Notes: a model not told the origin generated them from the sequence alone. Shown: positions 44,643 through 56,800, counted from the stretch's first letter. The stretch: DNA of 64,000 nt from Gigaspora rosea (GCA_003550325.1 QKWP01000372.1:206921-270920); one strand, 5' to 3'. Program-made: numbers and translations.

Positions 44643-47181
44643 AGTCAATAATCACCATTTGATCAGCATAATTAGCCAATCATATAAATGACTTCCTAAG
44701 ATAAGTGTATAATTGTCTTACTGTAGAATACAACTATATTGTATTAAAGTGTTGCAATTTAATCCGATTTATAAAATGACATATGATTAAAAGTGTGCAA
44801 ATCATTTTATTTTCAAATTATCATTTAAAAGACACGGTTTACATAGTTTACATATGAAATATACATAGCTTGTAATTGGTATCGGGTAAAATTATATAAA
44901 GATTATATTAAAATTCCATGTATGATAGTTTCGGAATTTTTATATAGGCTTATTATTGGATGTATTTCGTTGATTTAAAATATAAACGATCATTCCCAAA
45001 AAGAAATGTAATACAACTGGTCGTTAGATTACACGTAATAATTTATAATTATGCAAATAATTCTGCATAAAGAAAACTTAATTTTTTCGCTTGCAGGGTT
45101 TGACTCTACTGCATTCAATATATGGGACCCAGTAAATAATATGCCTATTACTCTAATTCTTCGAGAAATTACATTTTTCAAACTACATTTTTTAAACAAA
45201 GTTTTTTTGGCCCACTGCCTCTTTCTGCTACGGGGATTCCCATATGTGCATATATAAAAAATAGACCTATCTTGAATTTAGTTCAACATCACCAGCTATG
45301 CCTATCATATGCCACATTCAGATGCAACTTCGGAAATGACCGATTTGTTACAAATTCATATTGTCTTATATATAATGTATTGTACTTCCATCAAGTTTCT
45401 TGCGTTTGTTTGATTGATGGCCAGGACCGAATATAGAAACTTGAATAAGTCTATAATATTGTTTTGTTTTTCATGAATGGATATCTTATCTGTTATTGCT
45501 ATGAATACGCCACTTCTACTATCGAGTAGCTTGCAACACTGTTTTGAGAATCGATTGTTGTTATTATTGTAACGCTCAATCCTTTTTAACAGTTTTTTTT
45601 GTTAACCTGATATGGCACTTTTTTTTTTTTTTAAGTGATTATCGTTCAAACAGGTCTCATCTTACAATTTCTATAACCAGAAAAATCTGCTCAATTCGTA
45701 ATCTTTTATTTCACATAGCTTCTGACAAAAAAAATATCAATTGTTGCTTTGGATTTTAACAAGCAGAAAGGGATCGATATAACTATAGAGCTCGCAAAAA
45801 TATATCATTGTAACCCTCTATTTTCATTTACCTTTAATAGATCACAACCCGCTATTCATCCTCAATTGCTATTAAATATATTAAATATTAAATTTCATTA
45901 ATTATCATTATTCTTCGTATTTTCGTTTTTAATCGAATAAGTTGTGATAGATCTTTCCAAGTATCGCCATTAAAATTTCACTCACAAGTTAGGTGGTACA
46001 CTTTAATAAAATATATATAAGAAAACTATTTATGATACTGCTAACTTTTATGCAGCACGAATAAAAGCTTCGATTATTTTGATTATATATAACGCAATTA
46101 TTATGTATTCAAACCGTTTAATGCACTTTTTCCAATTTTAGAGCATATTCGTAACTGTCTTAAGAGTAAAAGTATATTCCAAGTTACATAAACTTTGAGT
46201 GTTCATTTTTTAAACCAATCAATTTTTTTAAATTTTAAAAAAAATGTGTTTTTGAATTCGACACATTGTAGTTGAAGGCTTCAAAAAAATAAATAAATAA
46301 ATAAATAAATAGAGAACGTAATTATTTGGTACCATTTACAAGGAAAATTTCCAGTTAAAATAACTAAGAAAAAAAGAAGGTAAGCATGAGAATTATCTAA
46401 AAGCTTCACTTTACTTTAACTTTCAAACGTATAAATGGATTTTCATGATTTTTTAATTTCGCTAATTATATACGTTAGGACTATGCTAAGGCTAGAGTTT
46501 AATGACTCTAATAACAAAACGTCCAAGGAAAACTTTTTTCAATGAATTTAACGATTCTAGAAAACACGAACGTTTATTTCGAATTTTCCTGATCGTGTTA
46601 TATTAAACCTTGAAAAATTATTGCCATAATGCCCTGAGTTGGGAAAATAATATATGTATACGGAATGAATGTTTTATTAAGGATTCGAGTTTAATGATAG
46701 TTGGTCGAAAGGAAAGTATAATCATTAAAGACAGTGTCACGTAGTTTTCCAACTACACGGTCTTTTCACGCTTGGCTTATCCTCTATATTGGAGGTACTA
46801 CCATCGAAGCGAAGACGGTACAGTTTTTCAGTTTCTTTACTAAAGGTTAATTTAGAAGCCAAACTCTGCTCCTCTTAGAGAACGATGACCTTGCATTATT
46901 ATTACATGATCAGACTTTTAATTCTACAAATCATGCAACCCCATATGGGCTCATTTGATGTGATATAACAACGTGATATATGCAAGGTTACACTAATCTG
47001 ATGATCATACGTAATGTGTGTCTTATTTATAAAATATACAATGTACAGTATATAATAGATAACAATCATGAATAATAATTTATTAATCAATTTTATATTA
47101 ATATAGCATTTTTATTAATTAATTACAACGTGCAAAAATAAGGCTGAAGCACTACTAGCCGATTTATTACTTGAGGCTGCA
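44643..47181. other. Intergenic, no secure gene
   Basis: Frames of 60-75 codons at 45051, 45544 and 46902 have no recognisable domain. An AAAT microsatellite lies at 46289-46312. No bordered mobile element was found. Confidence 0.4.
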
Positions 47182-47363
47182 AGATCAGTATAGTATAGGT
47201 GAGCAAATCCGTATAGTATAGGCCGAATTTTTAATCTATACTACAGTATACTGATCCAGGATAATAAATATTAGCGTTAGGGTTAGGAATTTGATCAGTA
47301 TAGTATAGTTCTAAAAATTCGGTCTATACTATATGGAACTGCTCACCTATACCATACTGATCT
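47182..47363. mobile_element. MITE with ~52 bp inverted ends
   Basis: AGATCAGTATAGTATAGGTG at 47182 is mirrored by ACCTATACCATACTGATCT ending at 47363; arms extend through GAGCA and GGCCGAATTTTTA-like words. The centre contains GCGTTAGGGTTAGG (47274-47287), a telomere-like word. Non-coding. Confidence 0.72.
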
Positions 47364-47774
47364 GCTATAATCTCTTTTTTTTTCATTACAACTATCCCAA
47401 GTAATTGTATATACAACCTCTCCAAAAGAAGTATACTGAGTTTTAGCAATCAAATCCACACCATTAACCTTTACCCCAACTATATACTCGTTAGGAACTG
47501 GATAGCCACTTTGTTGAGTTCGCTTTACTTGTTGTGGATAAAACCAAGGTGTAAAATTTTATAAAGGTATTGTTTTTGTTTGTTTTCCAATCAGCCATAT
47601 TACATATATATTCGGATAATCATCAATAATTCTCTGACCATTGGTTTGCATATTGTCTTGCCGACAAATCTCCTGAGGCCGAGCAGAACGGGAATCTTGA
47701 GTTTCTTGTAAACGCAATTCAGACTTTTTTTTCTTGTTTATTTGGAGAAAGCGTTTTTTCAAAAAAAAAATCAA
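47343..47774 (-). pseudogene. Unidentified coding remnant with one nonsense codon
   Basis: On the minus strand one frame reads ETQDSRSARPQEICRQDNMQ, NGQRIIDDYPNIYVIWLIGK, QTKTIPL, an in-frame TAA (about 47559), then NFTPWFYPQQVKRTQQSGYP, VPNEYIVGVKVNGVDLIAKT and FGEVVYTITWDS before running into the MITE. Both sides of the stop are clearly protein-like, so TAA probably replaced a sense codon. I do not recognise the family. The start is uncertain and the C-terminus is overlapped by the MITE. Confidence 0.5.
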
Positions 47775-48236
47775 GAATTGTTTTTCCGAAGTACTAAGTC
47801 TAACAAAACTAAAAAAACATAAAATTTTATAAAAGTAAAGTGTTAGAATGTTTTATACAAACACAGCCGTAAACAACAGAACAAAATTATTGAGCACGCG
47901 TAGATGTTGGTTTAACGTCTACCTATGACCTACGTCGGAAAAAACTCATTACCAACTCATTATCAACCCGCTTTTCAAGCTTTTGATAGGTTAGAAGAAA
48001 CGATTTTTTTTCTAGAAAGAACGATTGTGATATTTTTAAGTAAATCAAAATCTAATTAGATCTGATTGGTAAATCTTGTACAAATCCGGATTATCCCTCT
48101 CACATATCTGATATCACACAAATGAGTCCGATCAGCCCATATGCGATCACGCCATAGATTAGATCAGGTTACACGAACCGACCACATTGGTACCGTTATC
48201 CATAGGTGTCAACCCGTAATTCATTGGGGTGATCGA
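47775..48236. other. Intergenic, no gene seen
   Basis: No credible frame and no bordered repeat between the 47.3-47.8 kb remnant and the long-arm MITE. Confidence 0.4.
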
Positions 48237-48729
48237 TATACTACGTAAATCAAAATTATATGTGGTCATATAATAAAATTTATTTTTCGACAAGTGATAA
48301 TTTTATAACAACTATTATGAAAATTTAAATAGATGCTTAGCCTTAATGGTTCGATAAAATTGGTAGAAATTTTGCAAAGACCAGTATTTCATCTCTACAA
48401 ACAACGTTACAGTGTCTTTTCTTTACTTAATTATGAAAATTTTAATATATTAATTTTTTATTCTTGAAACAATATACTAGTTTTTTTTTCTTGAAAAAAA
48501 GGCAAGAAAAAAAGAATTTAGTTTTTTTTTTCAAAAATTGGCTCTGTAACTTGTTTGTAAAGACGTAATAATGGACTTTACAAAATTTTGATCAATTCTA
48601 TCAAACCGTTAAGGTTGTGCATCTGTTTAAATTTTCATAATAATTGTTATAAAATTATCACTTGAAAAATCTTCATTAATAAATTTTATTATATGACTAC
48701 ATATAGTTTTGATTTACATACCGTATACT
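48237..48729. mobile_element. Long-arm MITE (arms ~190 bp)
   Basis: TATACTACGTAAATCAAAAT at 48237 is mirrored by TTTTGATTTACATACCGTAT near 48727; the inverted similarity continues through GGTCATATAATAAAATTTAT and TGATAATTTTATAACAA. TA at both tips is compatible with a TA target duplication. Its right tip touches the left terminal region of the pogo relic. Non-coding. Confidence 0.68.
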
Positions 48730-48737
48730 ATTACCCC

Positions 48738-48815
48738 CTGATAAAGTACCCCCTAGTATAGTACCGGGTACTATTCAAAAAAAAATTCCTTTTAAATTGA
48801 ATAGTACCCCGGTAC
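48738..48815. repeat. Left terminal region of the pogo relic
   Basis: AAAGTACCCCCTAGTATAGT is followed by a hairpin formed by GTACCGGGTACTATTCAA and TTGAATAGTACCCCGGTAC. The same combination occurs at 51379-51476 beyond the other end of the transposase gene, so both are taken as terminal sequences of the element. Exact tips and TSD were not resolved. Confidence 0.5.
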
Positions 48816-49555
48816 AAATCAGTCACCTGAGTAAAAAAAATTGTTAAATGAATGGTCTTATCGGTCTTATCATATTCCAAAAAATTATTTCTATTTACGC
48901 GTACATCGTCATCCAAAGTTCTAGACATTTAAGTGACATTTTTTTCTTTGCAATCTGATTATTTTAGCATTAACATAAGTTACAAAATTTTTTTAAAAAA
49001 AATTTTTTAGCTTTTTTTAAACGGCAAGTATTTTTAACGATTTAAATGGCTGGATTTTAGCAAAATCGTTACTGGGCTGATTTCACGAGTACATTTAAAA
49101 TCTTTTTGTTTCAAGCAAAGGTAGGTATGAAATTTATTTATTTCTTAATCATGACGTATTTAATGGCAAAGTAAGATTATATATTCATTAATCATCCATG
49201 TATTTGGTTAATTTGTTTCGTTCTCATCATAATAATTGAAATCATTACTAAGGTCGATTTCTTCTATATTATTCTCTTCATTGTTATCGTTATTATCCAA
49301 AAATTCTACGTTGTAGCTTATTTCATTTGACGTTTCAAGACTTTCATAATCAAAAATTAATTCATCTTCGGACTCATTTCTATCGTTAGAAATACCACAG
49401 CACTTGAATGATCGTTGAATCAAACCCACGTCGACTGCATTCCACGAAGTATTAATCCAGTTTACAACGGTCTCATAAGAGGGCCTCTTGATTTTACCAG
49501 TAGGTGTTAGTTGCTTTATTGACTCAGCCATCCACTCGTTATAATGTTTTCGCAT

Positions 49556-49614
49556 CTTATTAACAAACAATAAATAAGTAAATAATAATTAAAAAAAAAA
49601 AAAGATATTCTTAC
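49556..49614 (-). other. Intron in pogo relic
   Basis: Donor GTAAGAATAT and acceptor TTAATAAG on the minus strand; removing 59 bases joins KSFKTK to MRKHYNEW in frame. The size is typical of the other introns seen in this window. Confidence 0.75.
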
Positions 49615-50306
49615 TTTAGTTTTGAACGATTTATTTATCGAAACATCTAAAGGCTGCAAACGCTTTGTCAGTCCTCCCGGAATAACAGCTAAATTAGTTC
49701 TTTTTTCATCAAATCGACGTTTTACAGGATCAACTATGTGCGCTTTAAATGAGTCCAAAACAAGTAGAGACCGTGGATTAGAGCATGGTGCGCTCTTAAC
49801 CCAAACATTCTCAACCTAATAAATCATTTCTTCTTCATTCATCATCCTGAAGGATTAGCCCGAACAACTACTCTAGATGGGAAATTACCTCGGGGAATAT
49901 TCTCAAGCTTAAAGATCACAGTAGGAGGAAGCTTTGTACCATCAGCCATGCAACTCAACACTACGGTAAAGTTAGAGTTTTCGTGTCCTGTTGTTTGAAT
50001 ACTAATAGATCGGGCACCCAACTCATCAACTGTAGTATTATTCGGAAGATCAAATGCCATAGGTGTTTCATCCATGTTACCGATAAGTGCTAATGGATAA
50101 TCATTTTGTATACGTCGATACATAACCAAAGATAAAAATCGATTTTGTTGTTCAATTAGATCTTCGGGCAAACGTTATGCAGTAGTGGTTCTTCGACGAT
50201 TTTACGATGCATTAAACCATCCAACCATTTATTCGAAAAGGCAAAAGATTCAATATCAGGATAAGTATTACTCCATTGAGATTGCTGCGCAAGTGATTTT
50301 GCTTTT

Positions 50307-50816
50307 TTGTTTTTTTCTTTTTTAAACCCAAGATAGCGATTATCTGGGGACGTCAAATGACGCTCTTTATTATACTAAATTATATGTACAAAATACTATA
50401 TACAATTATTTTTTAACTTATTTGCACTATATACATCTTTCAAAAAATCTTTTTCCTTTTTTCTTTAGTAGTCGGCATTTCAATGCCACATTTATTTCTT
50501 TTGCAATTATGGACTTCCAGATGAACTGCATTGCTGGTTCCGGCATCATAACATTACCCCACTGTCTATTTGAAAACCAGACCCAAATTTCATATATTAC
50601 CGTGATATGCAGCCAGACAAGCAACTTGTGTGATTGAGTTAATCCAGCATTAGATGCTGTGAATATTTCTTCCATCGTGGTTGGAGGAACTACTCTTTGT
50701 GAAAGTCCAAACGTAATAATATGCAAGTTCCCACATCTTACGACTAATGCGACAACCCATTGCAAAATGTTCTATTGTCTGTATTTCATCAGGGCACCAT
50801 GGACAGTCACGTGGGA
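50307..50816 (-). mobile_element. 5'-truncated LINE 3' end inserted in the pogo gene
   Basis: Flanked by TGATTTTGCTTTT at 50294-50306 and 50817-50829 (13 bp TSD). Read on the minus strand, the insert starts with the reverse-transcriptase-associated zinc segment DCPWCPDEIQTIEHFAMGCR (C-x2-C...H...C), continues after a frameshift with IITFGLSQRVVPPTTMEEIF, KLLVWLHITVIYEIWVW and MQFIWKSIIAKEINVALKC, stops at TAG (50427), and has a short 3' region ending in an A-rich tail next to the TSD. This is the C-terminal end of a non-LTR retrotransposon ORF2. Removing the insert and one TSD restores the pogo frame (KIQIKAKS-LAQQSQW). Confidence 0.85.
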
Positions 50817-51378
50817 TGATTTTGCTTTTATTTGAATCTTAAATCGTGAAACAGCTTTTTGACTATTTCTTCGTTCTCTTATCCATTCAACCAAGGTAGC
50901 TTCTAAAGCCGGATACTTAGGGGATGCACCTTTATTTAATTTTTTTTTTACCTGGTTGTGCTTTTAAAAATTCATCTTTTTTGGATATCCAATCCCGAAG
51001 TTGTTTAGTCTCGATATTAAATTTAGCAACCGTCTTAGTTTTACTATGACCATTTTCATGGTACAAAATAGCTGCAAGTTTTTCACGCGCGTTCCATTGA
51101 CGATTTGTCATTCGTGCACGACCTACAGACTTATTTGCGCGTATAGGCATTGTTGGGAAAAAAATTGTATGATGTAAACAAATTACTTGTATTTTATTCA
51201 AAAAATCGTACACAATTCAGGGCTCTTAATTATTAATAAATTTTACAAATGTAGTAGTTCTTTATATGAACTATTAAAAATTTAATTCATGACATATCGT
51301 GTTCTTTTTTCACGTGACCAATTTTATAGTTTTATTAAAAAAAATTTTATGATTTGATTGGTCAATTAATCCTCCTTC

Positions 51379-51476
51379 CAAAGTACCCCCCTCGTATAGT
51401 ACCCCCTCCTCGCACAGTACCCCAGGTACTATTCAAGTCAGTTGAGGGGGTTTCTTGAATAACACCGGGGTCTTAT
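51379..51476. repeat. Right terminal region of the pogo relic
   Basis: AAAGTACCCCCCTCGTATAG, then ACAGTACCCCAGGTACTATT, then a hairpin of CCCCAGGTACTATTCAAG and CTTGAATAACACCGGGG. It corresponds to 48738-48815. Several GTACCCC words suggest a complex or duplicated terminus. Confidence 0.5.
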
Positions 51477-51659
51477 AGGCAGCGCTATACGGTAGTATAT
51501 CGAACACCCCAGCAACTCATGTTCGTTCTTCTTCCTCATTCCGTTCTACTTATTAACAAGGATCATTTTTATATACTCAACATTCCCGCTCTACACCAAT
51601 TTAGATAGAAATGCTTTATCAATCATTGAAATGCAATAATATACCGCCTGATGGAAAGC

Positions 51660-52283
51660 AAATCAAATCGTAATATTTGATATTTACGGATCAGCCCGAC
51701 GAGACAAAAACAAAGAAAAAAGTGAAAAACGCCGAAATAAAAGAAATGAGTGTCTAAACCTGTCTAGAAGCATTAATCAAAAATGTCGGGAAGACAATTT
51801 TACTTATAAGACAAGCCTAATCCTAACCATAACTAACCCTTACACTAATTTTAATTAAATAATCAAAACATATAAACGCACTTGGCTTTAGCCATCCCTC
51901 TTATTTAAGGCCACACACATTACCCACTGACTCATTTTTTTCAATTTTTCAATTTTTTTAATTTTTTTTTTTTTTAGATCCCAATTGTGCCAATTGATCG
52001 ACTTCTGACATTTATTTTTTTTCGCTATTCTCATCCGGTGTCACCCGATGGGGACTTAATATCTCATAATTGTCTGATATGACTGACGGAGAAATATGAC
52101 TGATAGCACAATTTTTTGATTCATTGTTGTGCGAAATGAAAAATTAATCTTGTATCATAAACCTTTGACGTGAAAATTATTTTATTAATTTACGGTAAAT
52201 TAAAAAAAAAAAAATCCGACCGACCGACCCATATTTTCAGATCCCATGTAATGCTAAACGAAAAATTAACTCTGCGTGGCCTA
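51660..52283. repeat. Dispersed repeat F, copy 2
   Basis: Direct, diverged copy of 36147-36652, starting right after the pogo element. It carries an extra CCATAACTAACCCTTACAC (51825-51843) not present in copy 1. Function unknown. Confidence 0.6.
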
Positions 52284-52977
52284 ATCGTGCATATGTCTAG
52301 GGAAGAAAAGGATTGATACATGATATATCGATATCATATGTTGTAATATGCATCCTTTTGTTGCGTAAAGAGAGATTAATCGACAATGCCAGTATAGCAA
52401 AGGATTATCTGTCACTACTATTTCCCAACTACACCTTATTATTGTATGGAGAGTAAGGATGCTTCATGTCTATGTAGTAGTAAAACACAGTATAAAATTC
52501 AAGTAGCACAAGTTCCATAAATGCAGAAATATTGGCACGTAAAAAATGGCACACAATCATCATTTAACCATAGCTTCGTTTCATTCATCTAAAACTACTA
52601 CTAATACATGCAATAAAATCTAATCCAGGAGCTAATTTCAGTCAGTTGTTGTGGCCTTAGGATAAATCGATGCCGAAATTAGCGTTGGGCCACAATCATT
52701 AAGAGATTGAATAATTATGGATGAAGGTAATTTTATAATGGAGTGCAATGTATTATACTTATTATATTATAAAAGTTACAGATGTTGCAAAAGTTATTCC
52801 TTCTTATTACAGAAAACGAATTTTATATATGTTCTAAGAATGACCCGATTACTAAGAATGAGCTAAGAGTTAGTGTTGCTGGTGCAGGGTACTTGGCGAC
52901 GCCAATGGTGCATTAATACGCAGGGTGGCGAGCCAATCATATTTAAACTTTATTGAATATTATTAAATTATTATGAG
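52284..52977. other. Intergenic, no gene seen
   Basis: A weak inverted repeat (GCTAATTTC / GAAATTAGC with GTGGCC / GGGCCAC) lies at 52631-52697. No coding frame. Confidence 0.4.
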
Positions 52978-53090
52978 TTTACTAATTCTCCCACACTTCT
53001 GCTAAATATTCACATATCGGAGCATCGACATTATTAATCAATTTATGGTATTGGTACTCCAATAGTAAAAAGTGTGGGAGAAATTAGTTA
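52978..53090. repeat. Hairpin with ~25 bp arms
   Basis: ACTAATTCTCCCACACTTC at 52980 pairs with AGTGTGGGAGAAATTAGT ending near 53089; loop of about 60 bp. Possibly a tiny miniature element. Confidence 0.65.
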
Positions 53091-53269
53091 TGGTCAACAC
53101 TATGATTTCTTTTTTTATGATGATCTGCAAATTTACATGCTCAAAAATGTAATTGAAGCAAACAGCAAATTATAAAATCCACACGTCCCTGATTTAGCAT
53201 AACCATTGTTTATCAATAGAGACAATATAAAATATTCAATTTATCTGATTTAGTAGATTACCAGCAATT

Positions 53270-53590
53270 AATTTGCCGATAGCTTATCTTAAAGGCAACG
53301 AATTTACAAACAACTTATTTTATTCACAGACAAGCTCATTTCACCGACAGTTGATTTTACCGACAACTCATTTTACCAACAAGTTTTTTATAAAATGTAC
53401 TAACCTTAACTTTAGTACTAAACCTGACCCTAACAACAATGGCTTAAATTACATTGTTGGTGAAATGAGCTGTTGGTAAAATAAACTGCTAGTGAAATGA
53501 ACTTATCTATGAATTAATCATCGGTAAAATACTGTAAGCTTGTCCATAAACTTATTGTTTGTAAAATAAGTGCTGGTGAAATAATACGAA
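53270..53590. repeat. Inverted clusters of CAACTCATTTTACC words
   Basis: The left half has repeated CAGACAAGCTCATTTCACC, GACAACTCATTTTACC; the right half has their reverse complements (GGTGAAATGAGCTGTTGGTA, GGTAAAATAAACTG). The frame at 53273-53479 arises from this repeat and is not called. The centre has ACCTGACCCTAACAAC, again a CCCTAA word. Confidence 0.7.
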
Positions 53591-53599
53591 TATGACTGG

Positions 53600-55740
53600 A
53601 TTCTGATTTTAGTTTGATCAAACTATTTAAAATAAGTTACTTTTTTTATTTATTTTCTTATTTACTTTAAATTAATTATATTATGCATTTATTTATTAAT
53701 TGAAATATTTATATATGCTGTTTATTTAATTCCGTCATATTCACATTATTTAATCTATGAGTGTAATAATCATTATTAAAATACAATAGCATGTATTGTT
53801 AAAACTTGGTTTAGGGATTGGAAAAATAATGCGCATGTATATAGTAGTTTAGTTTTGGCAATAACGAGTTATTCGGGAAGATAGTTAATGATAAAGAGAA
53901 GATTATTATATTTAATAGATTATTTTATTATATACATCATCTTTTTATGTTATCTGTTTTTATATTCTTTATAATTTTGAAATTTATCTTGTGTAGTAAT
54001 TGAAACTAAATTAACTTGAAAATAATTAAGAGGTTTATTAGCGACGAATTGGTTTTGTTACAACTGAATTGAAAAATTTTCTTGTACAAGCCGTCCAATT
54101 TTTTAACGAATAATTGTAAAACATAACTGTATAGCACTTTTCAGAAATTTGCAATAAATTAAAAATGTATAAATGTATATATTAAATTTGGTTTAAACTA
54201 CATATCATAAAAATTTAATAATATGGTGCACTATTAGGTGCACCTATGCACCAAAAATTCAATGGTGCACCAACAGTGACCACTAAATTTATATATGCAC
54301 CAGCAATCCTACTTACAAGAAATGTGATAATGAGAACTCATGGTGTAAGAATAAAGTAGCCATTACTTGAAATGAGGTAATCGTAATTATCTGCTAATAA
54401 TTGTTCGAAAAGAGGCGAGAATCCTTACGTACGAGTAAAATTGAATGCGCATATATGCAATGCCCAGCGAAAGCAACCAAAAATTCCCAAGATAATGTGA
54501 TCTGGACAATCTGCAGCAAGTGCAATAATATGCACATACGTACACTTAACTGAGGTTGCCAGATTTAACAGGCTATCACGCGACCATATGAAGTATATTT
54601 TTGGAACACACGTAGTACGTATAATTTATCAGCTTACGCCAAACTGCATGAATTGTCTAATTCTATCTACCATAATTGAGGAATAAGAGAAAACCTTTCT
54701 AACAAGCATTGAGGTTTTTTAATTTTCATTGAAATATTAGTTTTTATTACACATGATATAATTTGCTCCACGTCAAAAATAATAATCGATGTTTTAATGC
54801 ATTAAAAATAGAATAACCAACAGAAGATTGTCTATCAAGATGTAGTATGACCTATTTGTACTTACAATAAGCATAGCAAAAAAGTAGTGTACTACTAATA
54901 TTAAACTATTTCAAAACGCGAAATCCCTTTCAAATGGCAGCTTCCCTAGTTCATTCCAAATCGGTCAGGGAGATATCATTTTTTTACGTAATTTTTATAA
55001 GGAAGGAAAGATAACAGTCTATGCATTTAAGTATAAATGTATTGTTTGGGTTCTGGTTTTATCAGCCGGAGAGAAACAATTACGTGATAAACAGACACTC
55101 CTTAACACTGTTGGCAAAATATAAAGACTTTCAAAGAATTGAGTCACAAATATTGGTGCAGAAATTTTAAAGTCATTGGGTTACCTATATACTATTATAA
55201 GCGTCTTACAGTAATCTAACATGGTAGCTTTTATTATATTGTAAATTAATTTCTGATTTGCTGGTTTAATGCATAAAGAATACGCTTTATAAAAAAAATT
55301 TTATCCATTACAGTGTATGTAATAATGGGACTTATTGAGTTCTTAGTTAATAAATATTTTTAATCATGATCAGTGCTAATATTCCTGTGTGATCACATTA
55401 CAAACTGCATATTCTATAAAATCATAATAAAATTAAATATAAAAGTTCGAAGTTTCATTAAATAGAAGATGATACTGCGTTGCAAATTATTAAATAGTTG
55501 ATATTTAACAACTCAACCAATTAGTTTAATAATTCAAGAAGTCCTATCATTAAATGTAAGTACTATACATCTTTTTAGTATGTGTAAACTATAAACACGA
55601 GTAATTATTATAATATAATAATATTGTAAAAATTTTATATTATACTTATTAAGCCTTGATTTAAAATCTTAATTTTAGTAAGAATAAATAAATTATTGTA
55701 AAAATAAATAGAACTTATATATAAAAAAAATAATATATTT
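53600..55740. other. Intergenic, no gene seen
   Basis: At 54221-54305 GTGCACC/GGTGCAC words recur five times in 85 bp, without clear borders. Otherwise no frame or bordered repeat is supported. Confidence 0.4.
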
Positions 55741-56070
55741 TTTAGGACTTAATTAGGCATCGCACCCTGCGATGTGCTTGTATATACGATCTACCAATTA
55801 AATTGAAAATCAGGTAACGTGCAAATTTTCTTTTGTAACAAAATAAAGAAATTTTTCTAAAATTTGTAATATCAAAAATTTCATCAACATAACCACCTTT
55901 CATGCTCTAACAAAAAAAAATTCCTTGCAAAATTTTGGTATATACCATCATTTACCCTAACTTCTAACACTAACCCTTACCCTAACCTTATATTAACTTG
56001 AATTTTTGTTATATACAAACTATGTTTACATATATGTGTGCGTATTGCAGGGTGTGTTGCATATATTTAT
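55741..56070. mobile_element. MITE family E, copy 2
   Basis: Homologous to 32258-32632 from GGACTTAATTAGGCATCGCA to the GGGTGTGTTGCATATATTTA end. The telomere-like ACCCTTACCCTAACCTT is conserved at 55973-55989. Non-coding, slightly shorter than copy 1. Confidence 0.7.
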
Positions 56071-56074
56071 TCTA

Positions 56075-56792
56075 TTTTTTATAGTTTAATTATATAATTT
56101 AAATAAATTAGAACCCCAATAAAATGTTAAATATTTAAAAGGAATAATCCAAACAGTGTCCTCATGTACTCAGTGCTTCATTATGTACTATAGTATTAGT
56201 TGCAATTAGGGTTAACATTGGAGTCAAAAAAATTTTTTTTGTTAGCGCTATAAAAAAGTTGATCATATTAAGGATAATTCTGGGCATTTCTGACCAGTAG
56301 AGTTCAGAGCACGAGAGCACAGGTATACCTATAGGTTATGTTTGTAGGTATGCCACAGAACAAATGGATATGCCTTGGTTATGTAATACCTAATTCGCAT
56401 GCTTATTGACTTGAAACTATAATATTGGAGGATTATGCTCAAATCAAATGATCCTAAAATTTTAACTGAATTTATTCAGCATTTTTTGTAGGATAGGTTG
56501 AGATTTAAAGTTAGTGTCTATAACAAAAGATATAGGTAGCTTTTAGTAGAGGTTTGTTTTTAAGTCAAGATCCCAAATTTTAGCATCTTTCTTGATATCT
56601 AATATTAAGTGAATAATCTTGAAATTTGTTACTTCAAGTCACCTATAATATGACAATCTAATATCAATCAAATATACTTTTATTTTATGGATATATTGCA
56701 TTTACAAAATTTAAATACTTAAGAGTCAATGGCTAAAACTAATTTATTGTCTTTTCAAATAATGTATATTATTGTGCATATGATCAAAATAG
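56075..56792. other. AT-rich stretch, no gene seen
   Basis: No credible frame. GTATACCTATAGG / GGTATGCC words at 56325-56355 are the only notable local structure. Confidence 0.4.
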
Positions 56793-56800
56793 GGCATGCC

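Larger units (their letters stand above)
49208..51150 (-). pseudogene. pogo/Tigger-type transposase, decayed and interrupted
   Basis: Minus strand from ATG 51150. N-terminal helix-turn-helix region (WNAREKLAAILYHENGHSK, FNIETKQLRDWISKKDEF) and a CENP-B-like second HTH (YPALEATLVEWIRERR) are separated by a frameshift in a 10 T run (50940-50949). After the LINE insertion come WLDGLMHRK and a DDE_1 catalytic core: NMDETPMAFDLP, LVLDSFKAHI, and GGLTKRLQPLDVSINKSFK, i.e. a D-D-D triad, then an acidic tail (NNDNNEENNIEE). A 59 bp GT-AG intron (49556-49614) interrupts the core after INKSFKTK. Defects: the LINE insertion, a one-base loss near 49845 and TAG at 49816-49818 where tryptophan fits. The enzyme would bind element ends and cut and paste with TA target sites. 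Confidence 0.85.

Noticed and set aside
50422-50637. 71-codon plus-strand frame
   Set aside because: Antisense shadow of the LINE ORF2 fragment on the minus strand.
53273-53479. 68-codon plus-strand frame
   Set aside because: Produced by in-phase CAACTCATTTTACC repeats.
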